DNA of 46,697 bases from Halomonas ramblicola (GCF_030409215.1 NZ_JAUFPL010000010.1:40998-87694); one strand, 5' to 3'. Shown: positions 8,991 through 17,997, counted from the first letter of the stretch. Translations and numbers: made by a program. The notes: a model not told the origin generated them from the sequence alone.

Positions 8991-9821
8991 ATGAGTTCCG
9001 AAGCCAACCTGCTCCCACTGATCGTCGAGCCCGAGACCCTCGCCGAGCATCTCGACGAGCCGACGCTGCTGATCATCGACGTGCCGCTCAAGGCGGAGAG
9101 CTACGACCAGGGCCACGTGCCCGGCGCGGTCTTCCTCGACCACCGCCGGCTGATGCGCGGCGCGGGCGAGGTGCCCTGCCGGGAGCCGACCCCGGAGCAG
9201 CTCTCCGCGCTGTTCAGCGAGCTCGGCCTGACCCGCGACACCCATGTGGTGGCCTACGACGACGAGGGCGGCGGCTGGGCCGGGCGCCTGCTGTGGACCC
9301 TGGAGCTGATGGGACATGGCCGCTACTCCTACCTCAATGGCGGCATTCACGCCTGGCGCGAGGCCGACCAGCCGGTCTCCACCGATCCCCACACGCCCTC
9401 CCCCAGCGAGTACGAGGCGGAGCTCCTGCACCCCGAGGCGCTCATCGACCGCCTGGAACTCCAGGAACGGCTGGGCGAGAAGGGCTTCGCGGTATGGGAC
9501 GCCCGCTCGCCGGCGGAATATCGCGGCGAGAAGGGCCAGAACCAGCGCCTGGGCCATATCCCCGGTGCGGTGAACCTGGAATGGACCCAGGCCATGGACC
9601 GCGAGCGCGGCCTGCGCATCCGCGACTACGCCGAGCTGATCACCGAGCTGGAGGCGCTGGGCCTGACCCCCGACATGGAGGTGGCGACCTACTGCCAGAG
9701 CCACCACCGCAGCGGCTTCACCTGGCTGGTGGGCAAGGCGCTGGGCTTCGAGAAGATCCGCGGCTATGCCGGCTCCTGGAGGGAGTGGGGCAACCGCGAC
9801 GATACGCCGATCGAAAAGTAA
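8991..9821 (+). CDS. rhdA: Thiosulfate sulfurtransferase (RhdA-type tandem rhodanese)
   Basis: 276-residue protein with two rhodanese domains. The N-terminal domain (about 10-130) lacks a catalytic Cys. The C-terminal domain (about 145-270) has the active-site loop CQSHHRSG with Cys235, very close to the CQTHHR loop of Azotobacter vinelandii RhdA, and unlike the CGSGVT loop of 3-mercaptopyruvate sulfurtransferases. It probably carries persulfide sulfur for transfer to acceptors such as cyanide, thiols or iron-sulfur assembly. AAGGAGAG precedes the ATG. From memory, pseudomonads also place this gene between rsgA and psd; enterobacteria do not. Confidence 0.9.
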   Translation: MSSEANLLPLIVEPETLAEHLDEPTLLIIDVPLKAESYDQGHVPGAVFLDHRRLMRGAGEVPCREPTPEQLSALFSELGLTRDTHVVAYDDEGGGWAGRLLWTLELMGHGRYSYLNGGIHAWREADQPVSTDPHTPSPSEYEAELLHPEALIDRLELQERLGEKGFAVWDARSPAEYRGEKGQNQRLGHIPGAVNLEWTQAMDRERGLRIRDYAELITELEALGLTPDMEVATYCQSHHRSGFTWLVGKALGFEKIRGYAGSWREWGNRDDTPIEK

Positions 9822-9858
9822 GCCTATTCCACGCCCCCCTTTGAGGAACGACTCCTTC

Positions 9859-10692
9859 GTGACCCCCGCCAAGCTGTTTTCCCTGATCCAGTACCCGATT
9901 CCCCACCACCTGCTGTCGCGGCTGGTGGGCGGGCTCGCCGACTGCCGCCTGCCCTGGCTGAAGGACGCCCTGATCAAGGCCTTCATCCGCCGCTTCAGGG
10001 TCGACATGGGCGAGGCCGTCGAGCCCGACCCGACGGCCTACGCCAGCTTCAACGACTTCTTCACCCGTGCCCTGAAGGAGGGCGCCCGCCCCATCGGCGA
10101 GGGCATCGTGAGTCCCGCCGACGGCACCCTCTCGCAGTTCGGCCCCATCCAGGCCGGGCAGCTCCTGCAGGCCAAGGGCCATCGCTTCTCGGCCGAGGCG
10201 CTGCTCGGCGGCGACACCGCGGCCGCCGAGCGCTACCTGGGCGGCGGCTTCGCCACCGTCTACCTCTCGCCGCGGGACTATCATCGGGTACATATGCCAG
10301 TCGCCGGCACCCTCACCGAGATGGTCTACGTGCCCGGCCGGCTGTTCTCGGTGAACGCCGCCACCACCCGGCACGTCCCCCACCTGTTCGCCCGCAACGA
10401 ACGGCTGGTGTGCCACTTCGACACCGAGCATGGCCCCATGGCGGTGGTGCTGGTGGGGGCGATGATCGTCGCCGCCATCGAGACGGTGTGGGCCGGCCAG
10501 GTCACGCCGCTCGCCGGCGAGGTCCAGCGGGTGCGCTTCGATACCCCGGTCAGGCTCGAGAAGGGCGAGGAGATGGGCCGCTTCAAGCTCGGCTCCACGG
10601 TGGTGATGGCCTTCGCCGAGCCCCCCGCCTTCGCCGACGGCCTCGTCCCCGGCGGCAAGGTGTGGATGGGGCAGTCGCTGGGGCGTTTCTAA
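9859..10692 (+). CDS. psd: Phosphatidylserine decarboxylase proenzyme
   Basis: 277-residue inner-membrane enzyme that makes phosphatidylethanolamine. It contains [36 protein letters not shown] and near the C-terminus LGSTVV, the LGST site where self-cleavage turns Ser into the pyruvoyl cofactor. No upstream ATG is plausible, because the nearest in-frame one lies inside rhdA. The GTG at 9859 is chosen, with GAGG about 12 bases upstream; a TTG at 9841 is an alternative. The stop overlaps the epmA stop by 3 bases on the opposite strand, so the two genes are convergent without space for a terminator. Confidence 0.93.
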   Translation: MTPAKLFSLIQYPIPHHLLSRLVGGLADCRLPWLKDALIKAFIRRFRVDMGEAVEPDPTAYASFNDFFTRALKEGARPIGEGIVSPADGTLSQFGPIQAGQLLQAKGHRFSAEALLGGDTAAAERYLGGGFATVYLSPRDYHRVHMPVAGTLTEMVYVPGRLFSVNAATTRHVPHLFARNERLVCHFDTEHGPMAVVLVGAMIVAAIETVWAGQVTPLAGEVQRVRFDTPVRLEKGEEMGRFKLGSTVVMAFAEPPAFADGLVPGGKVWMGQSLGRF

Positions 10693-11663
10693 CAGCGCGG
10701 CGTGGCGAAGGCCATGACCTCCGCCACGCTCGCCTTGCCCAGGGCGAGCTGAATCAATCGGTCGAGGCCCAGCGCCACCCCGCTGCCGGCGGGCATGCCG
10801 TGGGCCAGCGCCGCCAGCAGGCGCTCGTCGACATCCACCTCGGTCAGGCCCACGGCACGGCGGGCGGCGTTATCCGCGGCGAAGCGCGCCGCCTGCTCCT
10901 TGGCGTCGGTGAGCTCGTCGTAGCCGTTGGCCAGCTCCAGCCCCTCGAGATAGAACTCGAAGCGCGAGGCCACCCACGCACCGTCCTCCGGGTCGCGATG
11001 GCGCCGCGCCAGGGCCGCCTGGCTGGCCGGGTAGTCGACCACCACGTCGAGGCCGTCACGCCCCAGGTGGGGCTCGATCTCGAGGCTCATCAGCAGGTCC
11101 AGGCAGTCGTCGCGGCCGGCCTCGCCCATGTCGAGTCCGCCCCGCTCGCCGGCCAGGCGCTTCAGCTCGGGCAACCCGACGGTGAAGGGGTCGAGGCCCA
11201 GCCGTTCGCGGAACAGCTCGCGGTAGCGCCGGCGACGCGGCGGTCCCGGGTCGCATCCCAGCACGGCCTCCACCAGCGCCACGGTCTCCCCGATCAGCTC
11301 ATCCAGGGAAAAGCCGGGGCGGTACCACTCCAGCAGGGTGAACTCGAGGTTGTGGCGCCGCCCCACCTCGCCATCGCGAAAGCTGCGCGCCAGCTGGAAG
11401 ATCGGCCCGCTGCCGGCGGCCAGCAGCCGCTTCATGTGGAACTCCGGCGAGGTCTGCAACCACAGCCGCTCGCGGCCGGCGGGCGTGGTCGCCCGGGTCG
11501 ACAGCGAGGCCAGGTGTACGTCGGTGCTGCCGCCGTGGCCCAGCACCGGCGTCTCCACCTCCAGCACCCCGCGGGCGGCGAAGAAGGCACGCACCTCGGC
11601 GAGCCGCCGCGCCCGCTCGCGCAGGGTCTCGATCGACGCGGTGGGCCGCCAATCAGTTGCCAT
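10689..11663 (-). CDS. epmA: EF-P--(R)-beta-lysine ligase EpmA
   Basis: 324-residue paralogue of the class II lysyl-tRNA synthetase catalytic core that attaches (R)-beta-lysine to EF-P Lys34. It lacks the N-terminal anticodon-binding domain, which separates it from LysS. Class II signatures are seen: motif 2 region [26 protein letters not shown] and motif 3 region [17 protein letters not shown]. The ATG at 11663 has GGAGG 8 bases upstream; the longer in-frame start at 11708 overlaps the hairpin region. It is downstream of efp on the same strand, in one locus with efp and epmB. Confidence 0.95.
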   Translation of the reverse strand: MATDWRPTASIETLRERARRLAEVRAFFAARGVLEVETPVLGHGGSTDVHLASLSTRATTPAGRERLWLQTSPEFHMKRLLAAGSGPIFQLARSFRDGEVGRRHNLEFTLLEWYRPGFSLDELIGETVALVEAVLGCDPGPPRRRRYRELFRERLGLDPFTVGLPELKRLAGERGGLDMGEAGRDDCLDLLMSLEIEPHLGRDGLDVVVDYPASQAALARRHRDPEDGAWVASRFEFYLEGLELANGYDELTDAKEQAARFAADNAARRAVGLTEVDVDERLLAALAHGMPAGSGVALGLDRLIQLALGKASVAEVMAFATPRC

Positions 11664-11686
11664 GACATATCCTCCAGAACGACGAA

Positions 11687-11706
11687 GGCCACGCCGAGGC
11701 GTGGCC
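11687..11706 (-). terminator. Hairpin between efp and epmA
   Basis: GGCCACGC (11687-11694) and GCGTGGCC (11699-11706) form a perfect 8-base stem with a four-base loop. On the minus strand it is followed by TTCGTCGTT, a weak U-tract, so it may partly terminate efp transcripts before epmA. The epmA Shine-Dalgarno lies just beyond. Confidence 0.5.
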
Positions 11707-11760
11707 AACGAACAAATACTGCCGGGCTCGCGGCCTCTCCGAGCGATGCTCAGACAAGGC

Positions 11761-11819
11761 GAATCCTGGTGAGGCGGCGGAGTTTAGCAGCGCTAAATGA
11801 GCAAGCCGATCCAGGATTC
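11761..11819. other. Nested inverted repeats downstream of efp
   Basis: An outer perfect 9-base inverted repeat, GAATCCTGG (11761-11769) with CCAGGATTC (11811-11819), encloses an inner TTTAGC-agc-GCTAAA hairpin (11783-11797). The segment lies in the 191-base efp-epmA gap, which holds no gene. It may be a structured RNA element or a dispersed repeat; the function is unknown. Confidence 0.5.
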
Positions 11820-11854
11820 AACGCCGTCTGAGCGAGCGCAGGAAGGCCCTCGCC

Positions 11855-12421
11855 TCAGGCGCGGGAGACATACTCGCCGGTACGCGTATCGACCTTCAGC
11901 ACCTCGCCCTCGTTGATGAACAGCGGCACGCGCACCACGGCGCCGGAGGAGAGGGTCGCCGGCTTGGAGCCGCCCTGGGCGGTGTCGCCCTTGAGGCCGG
12001 GGTCGGTCTCGGTGACCTCGAGCTCGATGAAGTTGGGCGGTGTCACGCTGATGGCGTTATCGTTCCACAGGGTCACGGTGTAGACCACCTGCTCCTTGAG
12101 CCACTTCTCGGTATCGCCCAGGGCCTTCTTCTCCACCGGATACTGCTCGAAGGAGCCGTCGGTCTTCATGAAGTACCACATCTCGCCGTCGTTATAGAGA
12201 TACTCCATGTCCAGGTCCAGGACGTCGGCGCCCTCCAGGCTCTCGCCGGACTTGAAGGTACGCTCCCAGACCCGGCCGGTCATCAGGTTGCGCAGCTTGA
12301 CGCGGTTGAACGCCTGGCCCTTGCCCGGCTTCACGAACTCGTTCTCGACGATCGTGCAGGGATCGCCGTCCAGCATCACCTTCAGACCGCCCTTGAATTC
12401 GTTGGTAGAATAGCTCGCCAT
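11855..12421 (-). CDS. efp: Translation elongation factor P
   Basis: 188-residue EF-P, which relieves ribosome stalling at consecutive prolines. The N-terminal KOW-like domain carries the loop PGKGQAF, with Lys34 as the expected site of (R)-beta-lysylation, as in E. coli. The C-terminal OB domains end in GEYVSRA. Lys at 34, not Arg, agrees with the neighbouring epmA and epmB. The ATG at 12421 is preferred over the in-frame GTG at 12427. A TATATG sequence on the minus strand just upstream might be a -10, which would leave a very short leader; this is tentative. Confidence 0.97.
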   Translation of the reverse strand: MASYSTNEFKGGLKVMLDGDPCTIVENEFVKPGKGQAFNRVKLRNLMTGRVWERTFKSGESLEGADVLDLDMEYLYNDGEMWYFMKTDGSFEQYPVEKKALGDTEKWLKEQVVYTVTLWNDNAISVTPPNFIELEVTETDPGLKGDTAQGGSKPATLSSGAVVRVPLFINEGEVLKVDTRTGEYVSRA

Positions 12422-12525
12422 CTTCACTCACCCATATATTCGAGCGCGCCCCCGGAGGCCCCGGCGGCGCGCTGGGAAAGACTTCGACGAGGGATGCCCC
12501 TCGCCCGTATTGACTGGTGTGCCGC

Positions 12526-13560
12526 ATGATAACCCGAAGCCCCGCCCCTTTGCAGCGTCACCACGACGCCGAACCGCTCGAGCTCCAGGCCTCCTGGCAG
12601 TCTCAGCTGGCCGGCGCGGTGCGCGACCCCCGCGAACTCTGCCGGCGCCTCGGGCTGGCGGAGAGCTGGCTGCCCGGCGCCGAGGCGGGCCACCGCCTCT
12701 TCGAGGTGCGCGTGCCCGAGGCCCTCCTGGCCCGCATGCGCCCCGGCGACCCGCAAGACCCGCTGCTGCGCCAGGTGCTGCCCCTGGGCGAGGAGGCCCG
12801 GCCCGCGCCGGGCTACGTGGCCGACCCGCTGGCCGAGGCGGACCACACCCCGGCCCGCGGCCTGATCCACAAGTACGCCGGCCGGGTGCTGCTGATCGCC
12901 AGCCCCAGCTGCGCGGTGAACTGCCGCTACTGCTTCCGTCGCCACTTCCCCTACGCCGAGAACGCCCCCTCGCGGGCCCAGTGGGACGAGACCCTGGATC
13001 ACCTGCGCCGCGACCCGAGCATCCGTGAGGCGATCCTCTCCGGCGGCGACCCGCTGGCCGCCAGCGACCGCCAACTGGCCTGGCTGGTGGAGCGCCTCGA
13101 CACCATCCCCCACCTGAAGCGGCTGAGGATTCACACCCGCCTGCCGGTGGTGATTCCCGACCGCATCGACGACGCCCTGCTCGGCTGGCTCGGCGCCACC
13201 CGGCTGCAGAAGGTGGTGGTGCTGCATATCAACCACGCCCAGGAGATCGACGCCGCGGTGATCGAGGCCTGCGCCCGCCTGCGCGACGCCGGGGTGACCC
13301 TGCTCAACCAGGGCGTGGTGCTGCGCGGCGTCAACGACTCGGTCGACGCCCTGGCCGACCTCTCCGAGCGACTCTTCGAGGCCGGCGTGCTGCCCTACTA
13401 CCTCCACGTGCTCGACCCGGTGGCCGGCGCGGCCCATTTTGACGTCCCCGACGACGAGGCCCGCGAGCTGGTCGCGGGCCTCAGGGAGGTGCTGCCGGGC
13501 TTCCTGGTGCCGAGGCTGGTCAGGGAGATCCCCGGCGAGGGCAGCAAGACGCCGCTTTGA
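12526..13560 (+). CDS. epmB: EF-P beta-lysylation protein EpmB (lysine 2,3-aminomutase family)
   Basis: 344-residue radical SAM, PLP-dependent enzyme that converts L-alpha-lysine to (R)-beta-lysine for EpmA. The cluster motif is CAVNCRYC (Cys129, 133, 136), followed by AILSGGDPL and RLRIHTRLPVVIPDRI, typical of aminomutases; its short length fits EpmB, not catabolic KamA. The ATG at 12526 is used; a GTG at 12517 is also in frame and neither has a strong Shine-Dalgarno. It diverges from efp across about 100 bases containing GC-rich inverted repeats. It converges on leuA over a repeat-rich gap. Confidence 0.95.
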   Translation: MITRSPAPLQRHHDAEPLELQASWQSQLAGAVRDPRELCRRLGLAESWLPGAEAGHRLFEVRVPEALLARMRPGDPQDPLLRQVLPLGEEARPAPGYVADPLAEADHTPARGLIHKYAGRVLLIASPSCAVNCRYCFRRHFPYAENAPSRAQWDETLDHLRRDPSIREAILSGGDPLAASDRQLAWLVERLDTIPHLKRLRIHTRLPVVIPDRIDDALLGWLGATRLQKVVVLHINHAQEIDAAVIEACARLRDAGVTLLNQGVVLRGVNDSVDALADLSERLFEAGVLPYYLHVLDPVAGAAHFDVPDDEARELVAGLREVLPGFLVPRLVREIPGEGSKTPL

Positions 13561-13669
13561 GCTGGAAGCTGGAAGACCAGCGTGGTAGTGGGCCAGACAG
13601 AAGCAACCCCATTGGGACGGCCCGATGAGGTTGTTCTTTCTTCAAGCTTCAGGCTTCCAGCTTCAAGCT
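13560..13669. repeat. epmB-leuA convergent inverted repeat (AGCTGGAAGCTGGAAG arms)
   Basis: AGCTGGAAGCTGGAAG (13560-13575) and its near-complement at 13654-13669 match at 15 of 16 positions and bracket the gap between two convergent genes; the arms even overlap both stop codons. The internal sequence contains AAGCAACCCC and GAGGTTGTTCTTTC. The position suggests a bidirectional transcript end. The same arm type occurs at 2485-2569. Confidence 0.7.
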
Positions 13670-15369
13670 AACGTAGCGGCCGTGACGTTGGCCGCCGGCG
13701 CCTGGGTGGAGATCTTGCGATTGATGGCGCTCATCACTCCCTTCATGGAGGCGCTGGTGATGCTCTCGTCGGCGCCCACGCCGAACACCGCCTCACCGTC
13801 GATGCGCACCTCCACGTAGGCGATCGCCTCGGCGTCGGAGCCCTGGCCGCGGGAGTGCTCGTGGTAGTCGATGATCTCCACGTCGTGGCCGGCGGCCGCC
13901 AGCGCCTTGATGAAGGCCGCCAGCGGGCCGTTGCCCTCGCCGGTCAAGGTGCGGCGCTCGCCGTGCTCCTCGATGGTCGCCTCCAGGCTGACCCGCGGGC
14001 TGTCCGGCTCGGAGGAGAGCCGGTGGCTGACCAGCGCATAGGGCGAGGTCTGCGCCAGGTACTCGTCGGCGAAGGCCTGGTAGATCATCTGCGAGGTGAT
14101 CTCGCGCCCGGTGCGATCGGCCACCTCCTGCACCACCTGGCTGAACTCGATGGAGAGGCGGCGCGGCAGCTCGATGCCGTGCTCCTGCTCCAGCAGGTAG
14201 GAGACGCCACCCTTGCCCGACTGGCTGTTGACGCGGATCACCGCCTCGTAGCTGCGGCCCACGTCCAGCGGGTCGATAGGCAGATAGGGGACCTCCCAGA
14301 CGGCATCGGGGTTGGCGCGACGCTCGGCCATGCCCTTCTTGATGGCATCCTGGTGGGAGCCGGAGAAGGCGGTGAACACCAGGTCGCCCACGTAGGGGTG
14401 GCGCGGGTGCACCGGCAGCTGGTTGCAGTACTCCACCTCGCGCATGACCGGGGTGATGTTGGAAAAGTCGAGCCCCGGATGCACACCCTGGGTGTAGAGG
14501 TTCATGGCCAGGGTGACGATGTCCACGTTACCGGTGCGCTCGCCGTTGCCGAACAGACAGCCCTCGACGCGGTCGGCACCGGCCATGAGCGCCAGCTCGG
14601 CGGCGGCCACCCCGCTGCCGCGGTCGTTGTGCGGGTGCAGGCTGACGATCAGGTGGTCGCGGTGCTTGACGTTGCGGCAGAACCACTCGATCTGGTCGGC
14701 GTAGACGTTGGGCGTGGCCGCCTCCACGGTGGCCGGCAGGTTGACGATCATCGGCTTCTCGGCGGTGGGCCCATAGGCATCCATCACCGCCTCGACGATC
14801 TCCTTGGCGAAGTCCAGCTCGGTGGTGCTGAACAGTTCCGGTGAGTACTGGAAGGTCCAATGGGTCTCGGGCGCGGCGGTCATCAGCTCCTTGATCTGGG
14901 TGGTGGCATCCACGGCGATGCGGATGCACTCCTCCCGGCTGACGCCGAACACCACGCGGCGGAACACCGGATCGGTGGCGTTGTAGACGTGGACGATGGC
15001 GTTCTTCGCGCCCTGGAGCGCCTCGAAGGTTCGCTCGATCAGGGCCGGCCGCGCCTGGGTCAGTACCTGGATAGTGACGTCGTCCGGCACCTTGTCGTTC
15101 TCGATCAGCGAGCGCACGAAATCGAAGTCGGTCTGGGAGGCGGAGGGGAAGCCCACCTCGATCTGCTTGAAGCCGATCTTCACCAGCAGGTCGAAGAAGC
15201 GCTGCTTGCGCTCCTGGTCCATGGGGTCGATCAGCGCCTGATTGCCGTCGCGCAGGTCGACGCCGCACCAGATGGGCGGCGTCTCGATGCGCCGGTTCGG
15301 CCACTGGCGATCGGGCAGGTCCACGGCGGTGAAGGGGCGGTACTTGGCGGCGGGGTTGTCGAGCATCAT
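13663..15369 (-). CDS. leuA: 2-isopropylmalate synthase (LeuA, long form)
   Basis: 568-residue first enzyme of leucine synthesis, condensing acetyl-CoA with 2-ketoisovalerate. The start [12 protein letters not shown] and [11 protein letters not shown] (metal and catalytic site) identify the long LeuA2-type branch. [39 protein letters not shown] holds the metal-binding His and the GxGER signature. The C-terminal LeuA_dimer domain (about 440-560) is the feedback site for leucine. Two adjacent ATG codons (15369, 15366) follow GGGAGAA. The 300 bases upstream contain a leader peptide and an attenuator hairpin, so expression is probably controlled by charged tRNA-Leu. Confidence 0.96.
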   Translation of the reverse strand: MMLDNPAAKYRPFTAVDLPDRQWPNRRIETPPIWCGVDLRDGNQALIDPMDQERKQRFFDLLVKIGFKQIEVGFPSASQTDFDFVRSLIENDKVPDDVTIQVLTQARPALIERTFEALQGAKNAIVHVYNATDPVFRRVVFGVSREECIRIAVDATTQIKELMTAAPETHWTFQYSPELFSTTELDFAKEIVEAVMDAYGPTAEKPMIVNLPATVEAATPNVYADQIEWFCRNVKHRDHLIVSLHPHNDRGSGVAAAELALMAGADRVEGCLFGNGERTGNVDIVTLAMNLYTQGVHPGLDFSNITPVMREVEYCNQLPVHPRHPYVGDLVFTAFSGSHQDAIKKGMAERRANPDAVWEVPYLPIDPLDVGRSYEAVIRVNSQSGKGGVSYLLEQEHGIELPRRLSIEFSQVVQEVADRTGREITSQMIYQAFADEYLAQTSPYALVSHRLSSEPDSPRVSLEATIEEHGERRTLTGEGNGPLAAFIKALAAAGHDVEIIDYHEHSRGQGSDAEAIAYVEVRIDGEAVFGVGADESITSASMKGVMSAINRKISTQAPAANVTAATLA

Positions 15370-15420
15370 GGTGGCGTTCTCCCTGGGCTGGCGGCTCTAT
15401 GTTCGAAGGACGGGCGGCAT

Positions 15421-15463
15421 TCAGAAACGACAACGCCCCGGATGCATCGAGCATACCGGGGCG
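15421..15463 (-). terminator. leuA attenuator terminator hairpin
   Basis: On the minus strand CGCCCCGG-T-ATGC-TCGAT-GCAT-CCGGGGCG forms a 12-base-pair stem with one bulged T (15434-15463), followed by TTGTCGTTTCT. It stands about 150 bases after the leader-peptide stop and about 50 bases before leuA, the position expected of an attenuator terminator. Confidence 0.8.
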
Positions 15464-15613
15464 CGGATACACGCAGCAAAACGGTTCATGCGACCGGCGA
15501 CGGCCCGGCGCGAACGGCAACGACTGCGGACGACGATTGGGAAGGAAGACATTTCGGCACCTCGACTGACCTGGACTTAAAAGCGCAATGCACGGCGACA
15601 TTGCCCGGCACGT

Positions 15614-15670
15614 TCAAAGGCCGGCTAGTAGTCGTAGGTCCAGGCTGAGGCGACGAAATTCGGTGTTCAT
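15614..15670 (-). CDS. leuL: leuA leader peptide (leucine attenuator), 18 residues
   Basis: A small ORF reading MNTEFRRLSLDLRLLAGL. Six of 18 codons are Leu (CTC, CTG, CTA, CTA, CTA, CTT), three of them CTA, a codon expected to be scarce in such GC-rich DNA. CCTGGAC inside the Leu-codon stretch can pair with GTCCAGG about 70 bases downstream, as in a 1:2 stem of classical attenuators; a terminator hairpin follows before leuA. No good Shine-Dalgarno is seen, and the best promoter would start transcription at or very near the ATG. The role is inferred by analogy with enterobacterial leuL; sequence similarity is not expected to be conserved. The symbol is used by analogy. Confidence 0.8.
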   Translation of the reverse strand: MNTEFRRLSLDLRLLAGL

Positions 15671-15675
15671 GTGTC

Positions 15676-15705
15676 TAGCAAATCAGCCCGGGGTGCCGCT
15701 GTCAA
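15676..15705 (-). promoter_or_regulatory. Candidate sigma-70 promoter of the leu leader
   Basis: On the minus strand a perfect TTGACA -35 (15700-15705) is followed after 18 bases by TTGCTA (15676-15681). The -10 ends only five bases before the leader ATG, so a start 6-7 bases downstream would give a leaderless or nearly leaderless leader-peptide mRNA. It sits immediately after the emfourin gene end. Confidence 0.55.
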
Positions 15706-15717
15706 GCCGGGCGCCGC

Positions 15718-16044
15718 TCAGCCCTCGCTCTCGGCATGGCGCCACCAGTCGAGCAGCGCCGGCGGCACCGCCTCCTCGGCGATCGTCAGGGTCCACACCT
15801 CCGCGCCCCGGTCATCCTCCAGGCTCAGGTGCAGCAGGCGCCGATCGGCCCCCGCCTCGACCGGACACGCCCGGGCCGCGGTCGCCAGCAGCCGTTGCAG
15901 CTCACCGCGTTGGGCCTCGCTATAGCGGGCACAATGAATGCGCCGCGGTCGCGCCAGCCCCGGGAAGTGCGCCACGCCGCCCTCGCGGCTGAGCCGGAGC
16001 ACGCTGGCCGGAACCAGGGTCGGCGGGGCCGCGGGGCGCGTCAC
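15718..16044 (-). CDS. Emfourin-type inhibitor of the adjacent protealysin-like protease
   Basis: 108-residue cytoplasmic-looking protein without a signal peptide. The segments VLRLSREGGVAHFPGLARP and ALLDWWRHAE match my memory of emfourin (M4in), the protein inhibitor encoded beside protealysin in Serratia; length is near the roughly 115 residues of that protein. The GTG start (16044) overlaps the protease TGA stop as GTGA, so the two are translationally coupled with protease first, inhibitor second. The inferred job is to hold the protease inactive in the cell. Identification rests on recalled similarity and context, not on a search. Confidence 0.8.
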   Translation of the reverse strand: MTRPAAPPTLVPASVLRLSREGGVAHFPGLARPRRIHCARYSEAQRGELQRLLATAARACPVEAGADRRLLHLSLEDDRGAEVWTLTIAEEAVPPALLDWWRHAESEG

Positions 16045-17084
16045 GGCAGCACCCCGACGCTGCGCCAGGCCTCGCGCACCGCCTCGGCCTCCCGGCTCGA
16101 AGCCCCGAAGCGACCGGCGGCGTTGTCCCGTGTCAGCTCGGCGAAGGCCCCGAAGTCGCTGTCCTTCGCCAGGCGCCGATCGACCAGGGTGTCGTACCAG
16201 ACGCGCCCGACGCCTTCCCAGGCCGGCCCGCCCAGGCTCGTGGCGGCGAGCTGGAAGGCGCGGTTGGGGATCCCCGAGTTGATGTGCACGCCGCCGTTGT
16301 CCTCCTGCGTCTCGACGAAGTCGTCCATGTGTCCCGGCTGGGGGTCGCGCCCCAGCACCGGGTCATCGTAGGCCGTGCCGGGCTCGGCCATGGAGCGCAA
16401 GGCGCGCCCGGCGACCCGCTCGGTGAACAGCCCCGCCCCGATCAGCCAGTCGGCCTCGCCGGCACGCTGCCCCCGGGCATGCTGCTTGACCAAGCTGCCG
16501 AAGACGTCCGACAACGACTCGTTGAGCGCACCGGCCTGGTGGGCGTAGGTAAGCGCCGCCTCGTGCTGGATCACCCCGTGGGTCAGCTCGTGGGCGATGA
16601 TGTCGAGGGCGATGGTGAAGCGGTTGAACAGCTCGCCGTCACCGTCGCCGAAGACCATCTGGCTGCCGTCCCAGAAGGCGTTCTCGTAGTCCTGGCCATA
16701 GTGCACCGTGGCCACCAGCGCCAGGCCGCGGTCATCGAGGGAGTGGCGCTGGAACGCCTCCCAGAACAGCCGGTAGGTCGCCCCCAGGCCGTGATAGGCC
16801 TCGTCGACGGCGGGGTCGCCGCTATCGCCCTCCCCTTCGCTGCGCACCCGTCGGCCCGGCAGTTCCTGCCGGCCCTCGGCGGAATGGATGTAGCGGGCCG
16901 GCTCGCCGCGCCGGAGGCTGTCCGGGGCGAGCCGGGCGGCACCGGCACGGGCCCGGAAACCATGGTCGGCCTGCAGGGTATGGCGGGCGCACTCGCGCAG
17001 CCGGGGGTCGCTCCCGCCGGCGATGCGCTCGAGCAGATAGGGCGGCAGAAAGGTGCGTATCCGGGGCGAAGTCGACTCGATCAT
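16041..17084 (-). CDS. Protealysin-like M4 zinc metalloprotease
   Basis: 347-residue thermolysin-family peptidase. Zinc and catalytic residues are in HELTH (165-169), NESLSDVFG (Glu189) and GGVHINSGIPNRAF (His267). A short propeptide of about 50 residues (with PRIRTFLPPYLLERIA) precedes the mature domain, and there is no Sec signal, both typical of the protealysin branch, not of secreted thermolysins. The ATG at 17084 follows AGGAGG by 6 bases; a longer in-frame start at 17129 is less likely. Directly coupled to the inhibitor gene downstream. In Serratia such proteases are linked to actin cleavage and invasion; any role here is unknown. Confidence 0.92.
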   Translation of the reverse strand: MIESTSPRIRTFLPPYLLERIAGGSDPRLRECARHTLQADHGFRARAGAARLAPDSLRRGEPARYIHSAEGRQELPGRRVRSEGEGDSGDPAVDEAYHGLGATYRLFWEAFQRHSLDDRGLALVATVHYGQDYENAFWDGSQMVFGDGDGELFNRFTIALDIIAHELTHGVIQHEAALTYAHQAGALNESLSDVFGSLVKQHARGQRAGEADWLIGAGLFTERVAGRALRSMAEPGTAYDDPVLGRDPQPGHMDDFVETQEDNGGVHINSGIPNRAFQLAATSLGGPAWEGVGRVWYDTLVDRRLAKDSDFGAFAELTRDNAAGRFGASSREAEAVREAWRSVGVLP

Positions 17085-17165
17085 CCCTGTCCTCCTGGTG
17101 TCTATCCAGGCCGCGACGGCGACGGCCACCTTCCCTGTGGCCCGATGGGCAGCGGAAAGGTTCCG

Positions 17166-17993
17166 CTAGCGACGCTCCAGCAGCGCCTCCATGCGCGCCA
17201 GCTGCTCGCGCATCCGGCGCACGTCGTCGCGCAGGCCGTGCAACTCGGCGGCCTCGCCTTCCCCGCTCTCCAGCTCGATCGCCAGACTCTCCTTCTGCAT
17301 CACGTCGAGCACGATGCCGATCATCATGTTGAGGAAGATGAAGGCGTTGAGGAAGATGAAGGTGAGGAAGTAGATCCAGGCGTAGGGGTAGTGCTCCATG
17401 GTCGGGTAGAGCACCGCCGTGGCCCAGCTCTCGAAGGTGGCCACCTGGAACAGCGTCAGCATGGCCAGCGAGATGTTGCCCCACAGCTGCTCGTCGACGC
17501 TGGCGAACAGGAAGCTGCCGATGGCGCCATAGATGTAGAAGATGATGAACATCAGCAGCGCCACGTAGCCCATGCGCGGGATCGACTTGAACAGCGCGGC
17601 GATCAGCATGCGCAGCTCGGGGATCATCGATACCAGGCGCAGCACCCGGAAGATCCGCAGCAGGCGCGCCAGCAGCACCATCTCGGAGTCGTCCAGGGGG
17701 ATCAGGCTGGCGGTGACGATCAGGAAGTCGAAGACGTTCCAGCCGCGCTTGAAGAAGTCACGCAGGCGCTTCTCCGCCGCCATGCGAATCAGGATCTCCA
17801 CCAGGAAGAAGACGGTCACCGCCGTGTCGAGCCACAGCAGCCACTCCTGGAAGGGGCTGACCTCCTCCTCGTAGGTCTTGGCGCCGATCAGCAGCGCCGA
17901 GACGACGATGATGGTGATCACCGTCAGCTCGAAGGCCTTGTGGGCACGCATTCGCTCGAAGCGCTCGCGCCAGGTCTCGAAGGTCGCACTCAC
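17166..17993 (-). CDS. Voltage-gated sodium channel of the NaChBac/NavAb family
   Basis: 275-residue single-domain channel that would assemble as a tetramer in the inner membrane. Segments: S1 about 22-38, S2 51-72, S3 85-100, S4 105-122 with Arg110, 113, 116 and 119 every third residue, S5 142-165, pore 172-196, S6 206-232, and a Glu/Arg-rich C-terminal coiled coil (247-275). The selectivity filter reads TFESW (186-190), against TLESW in NaChBac and NavAb; Glu188 and Trp190 are kept. The GTG start lies 4 bases after the serB stop, with GGAGGAG inside the serB end, so it is the third gene of parC-serB-channel. Sodium selectivity is inferred from the filter. Confidence 0.92.
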   Translation of the reverse strand: MSATFETWRERFERMRAHKAFELTVITIIVVSALLIGAKTYEEEVSPFQEWLLWLDTAVTVFFLVEILIRMAAEKRLRDFFKRGWNVFDFLIVTASLIPLDDSEMVLLARLLRIFRVLRLVSMIPELRMLIAALFKSIPRMGYVALLMFIIFYIYGAIGSFLFASVDEQLWGNISLAMLTLFQVATFESWATAVLYPTMEHYPYAWIYFLTFIFLNAFIFLNMMIGIVLDVMQKESLAIELESGEGEAAELHGLRDDVRRMREQLARMEALLERR

Positions 17994-17997
17994 GGCC

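Noticed and set aside
10410..11831. A 473-codon plus-strand frame across epmA
   Set aside because: Antisense shadow of epmA and psd with low-complexity composition.
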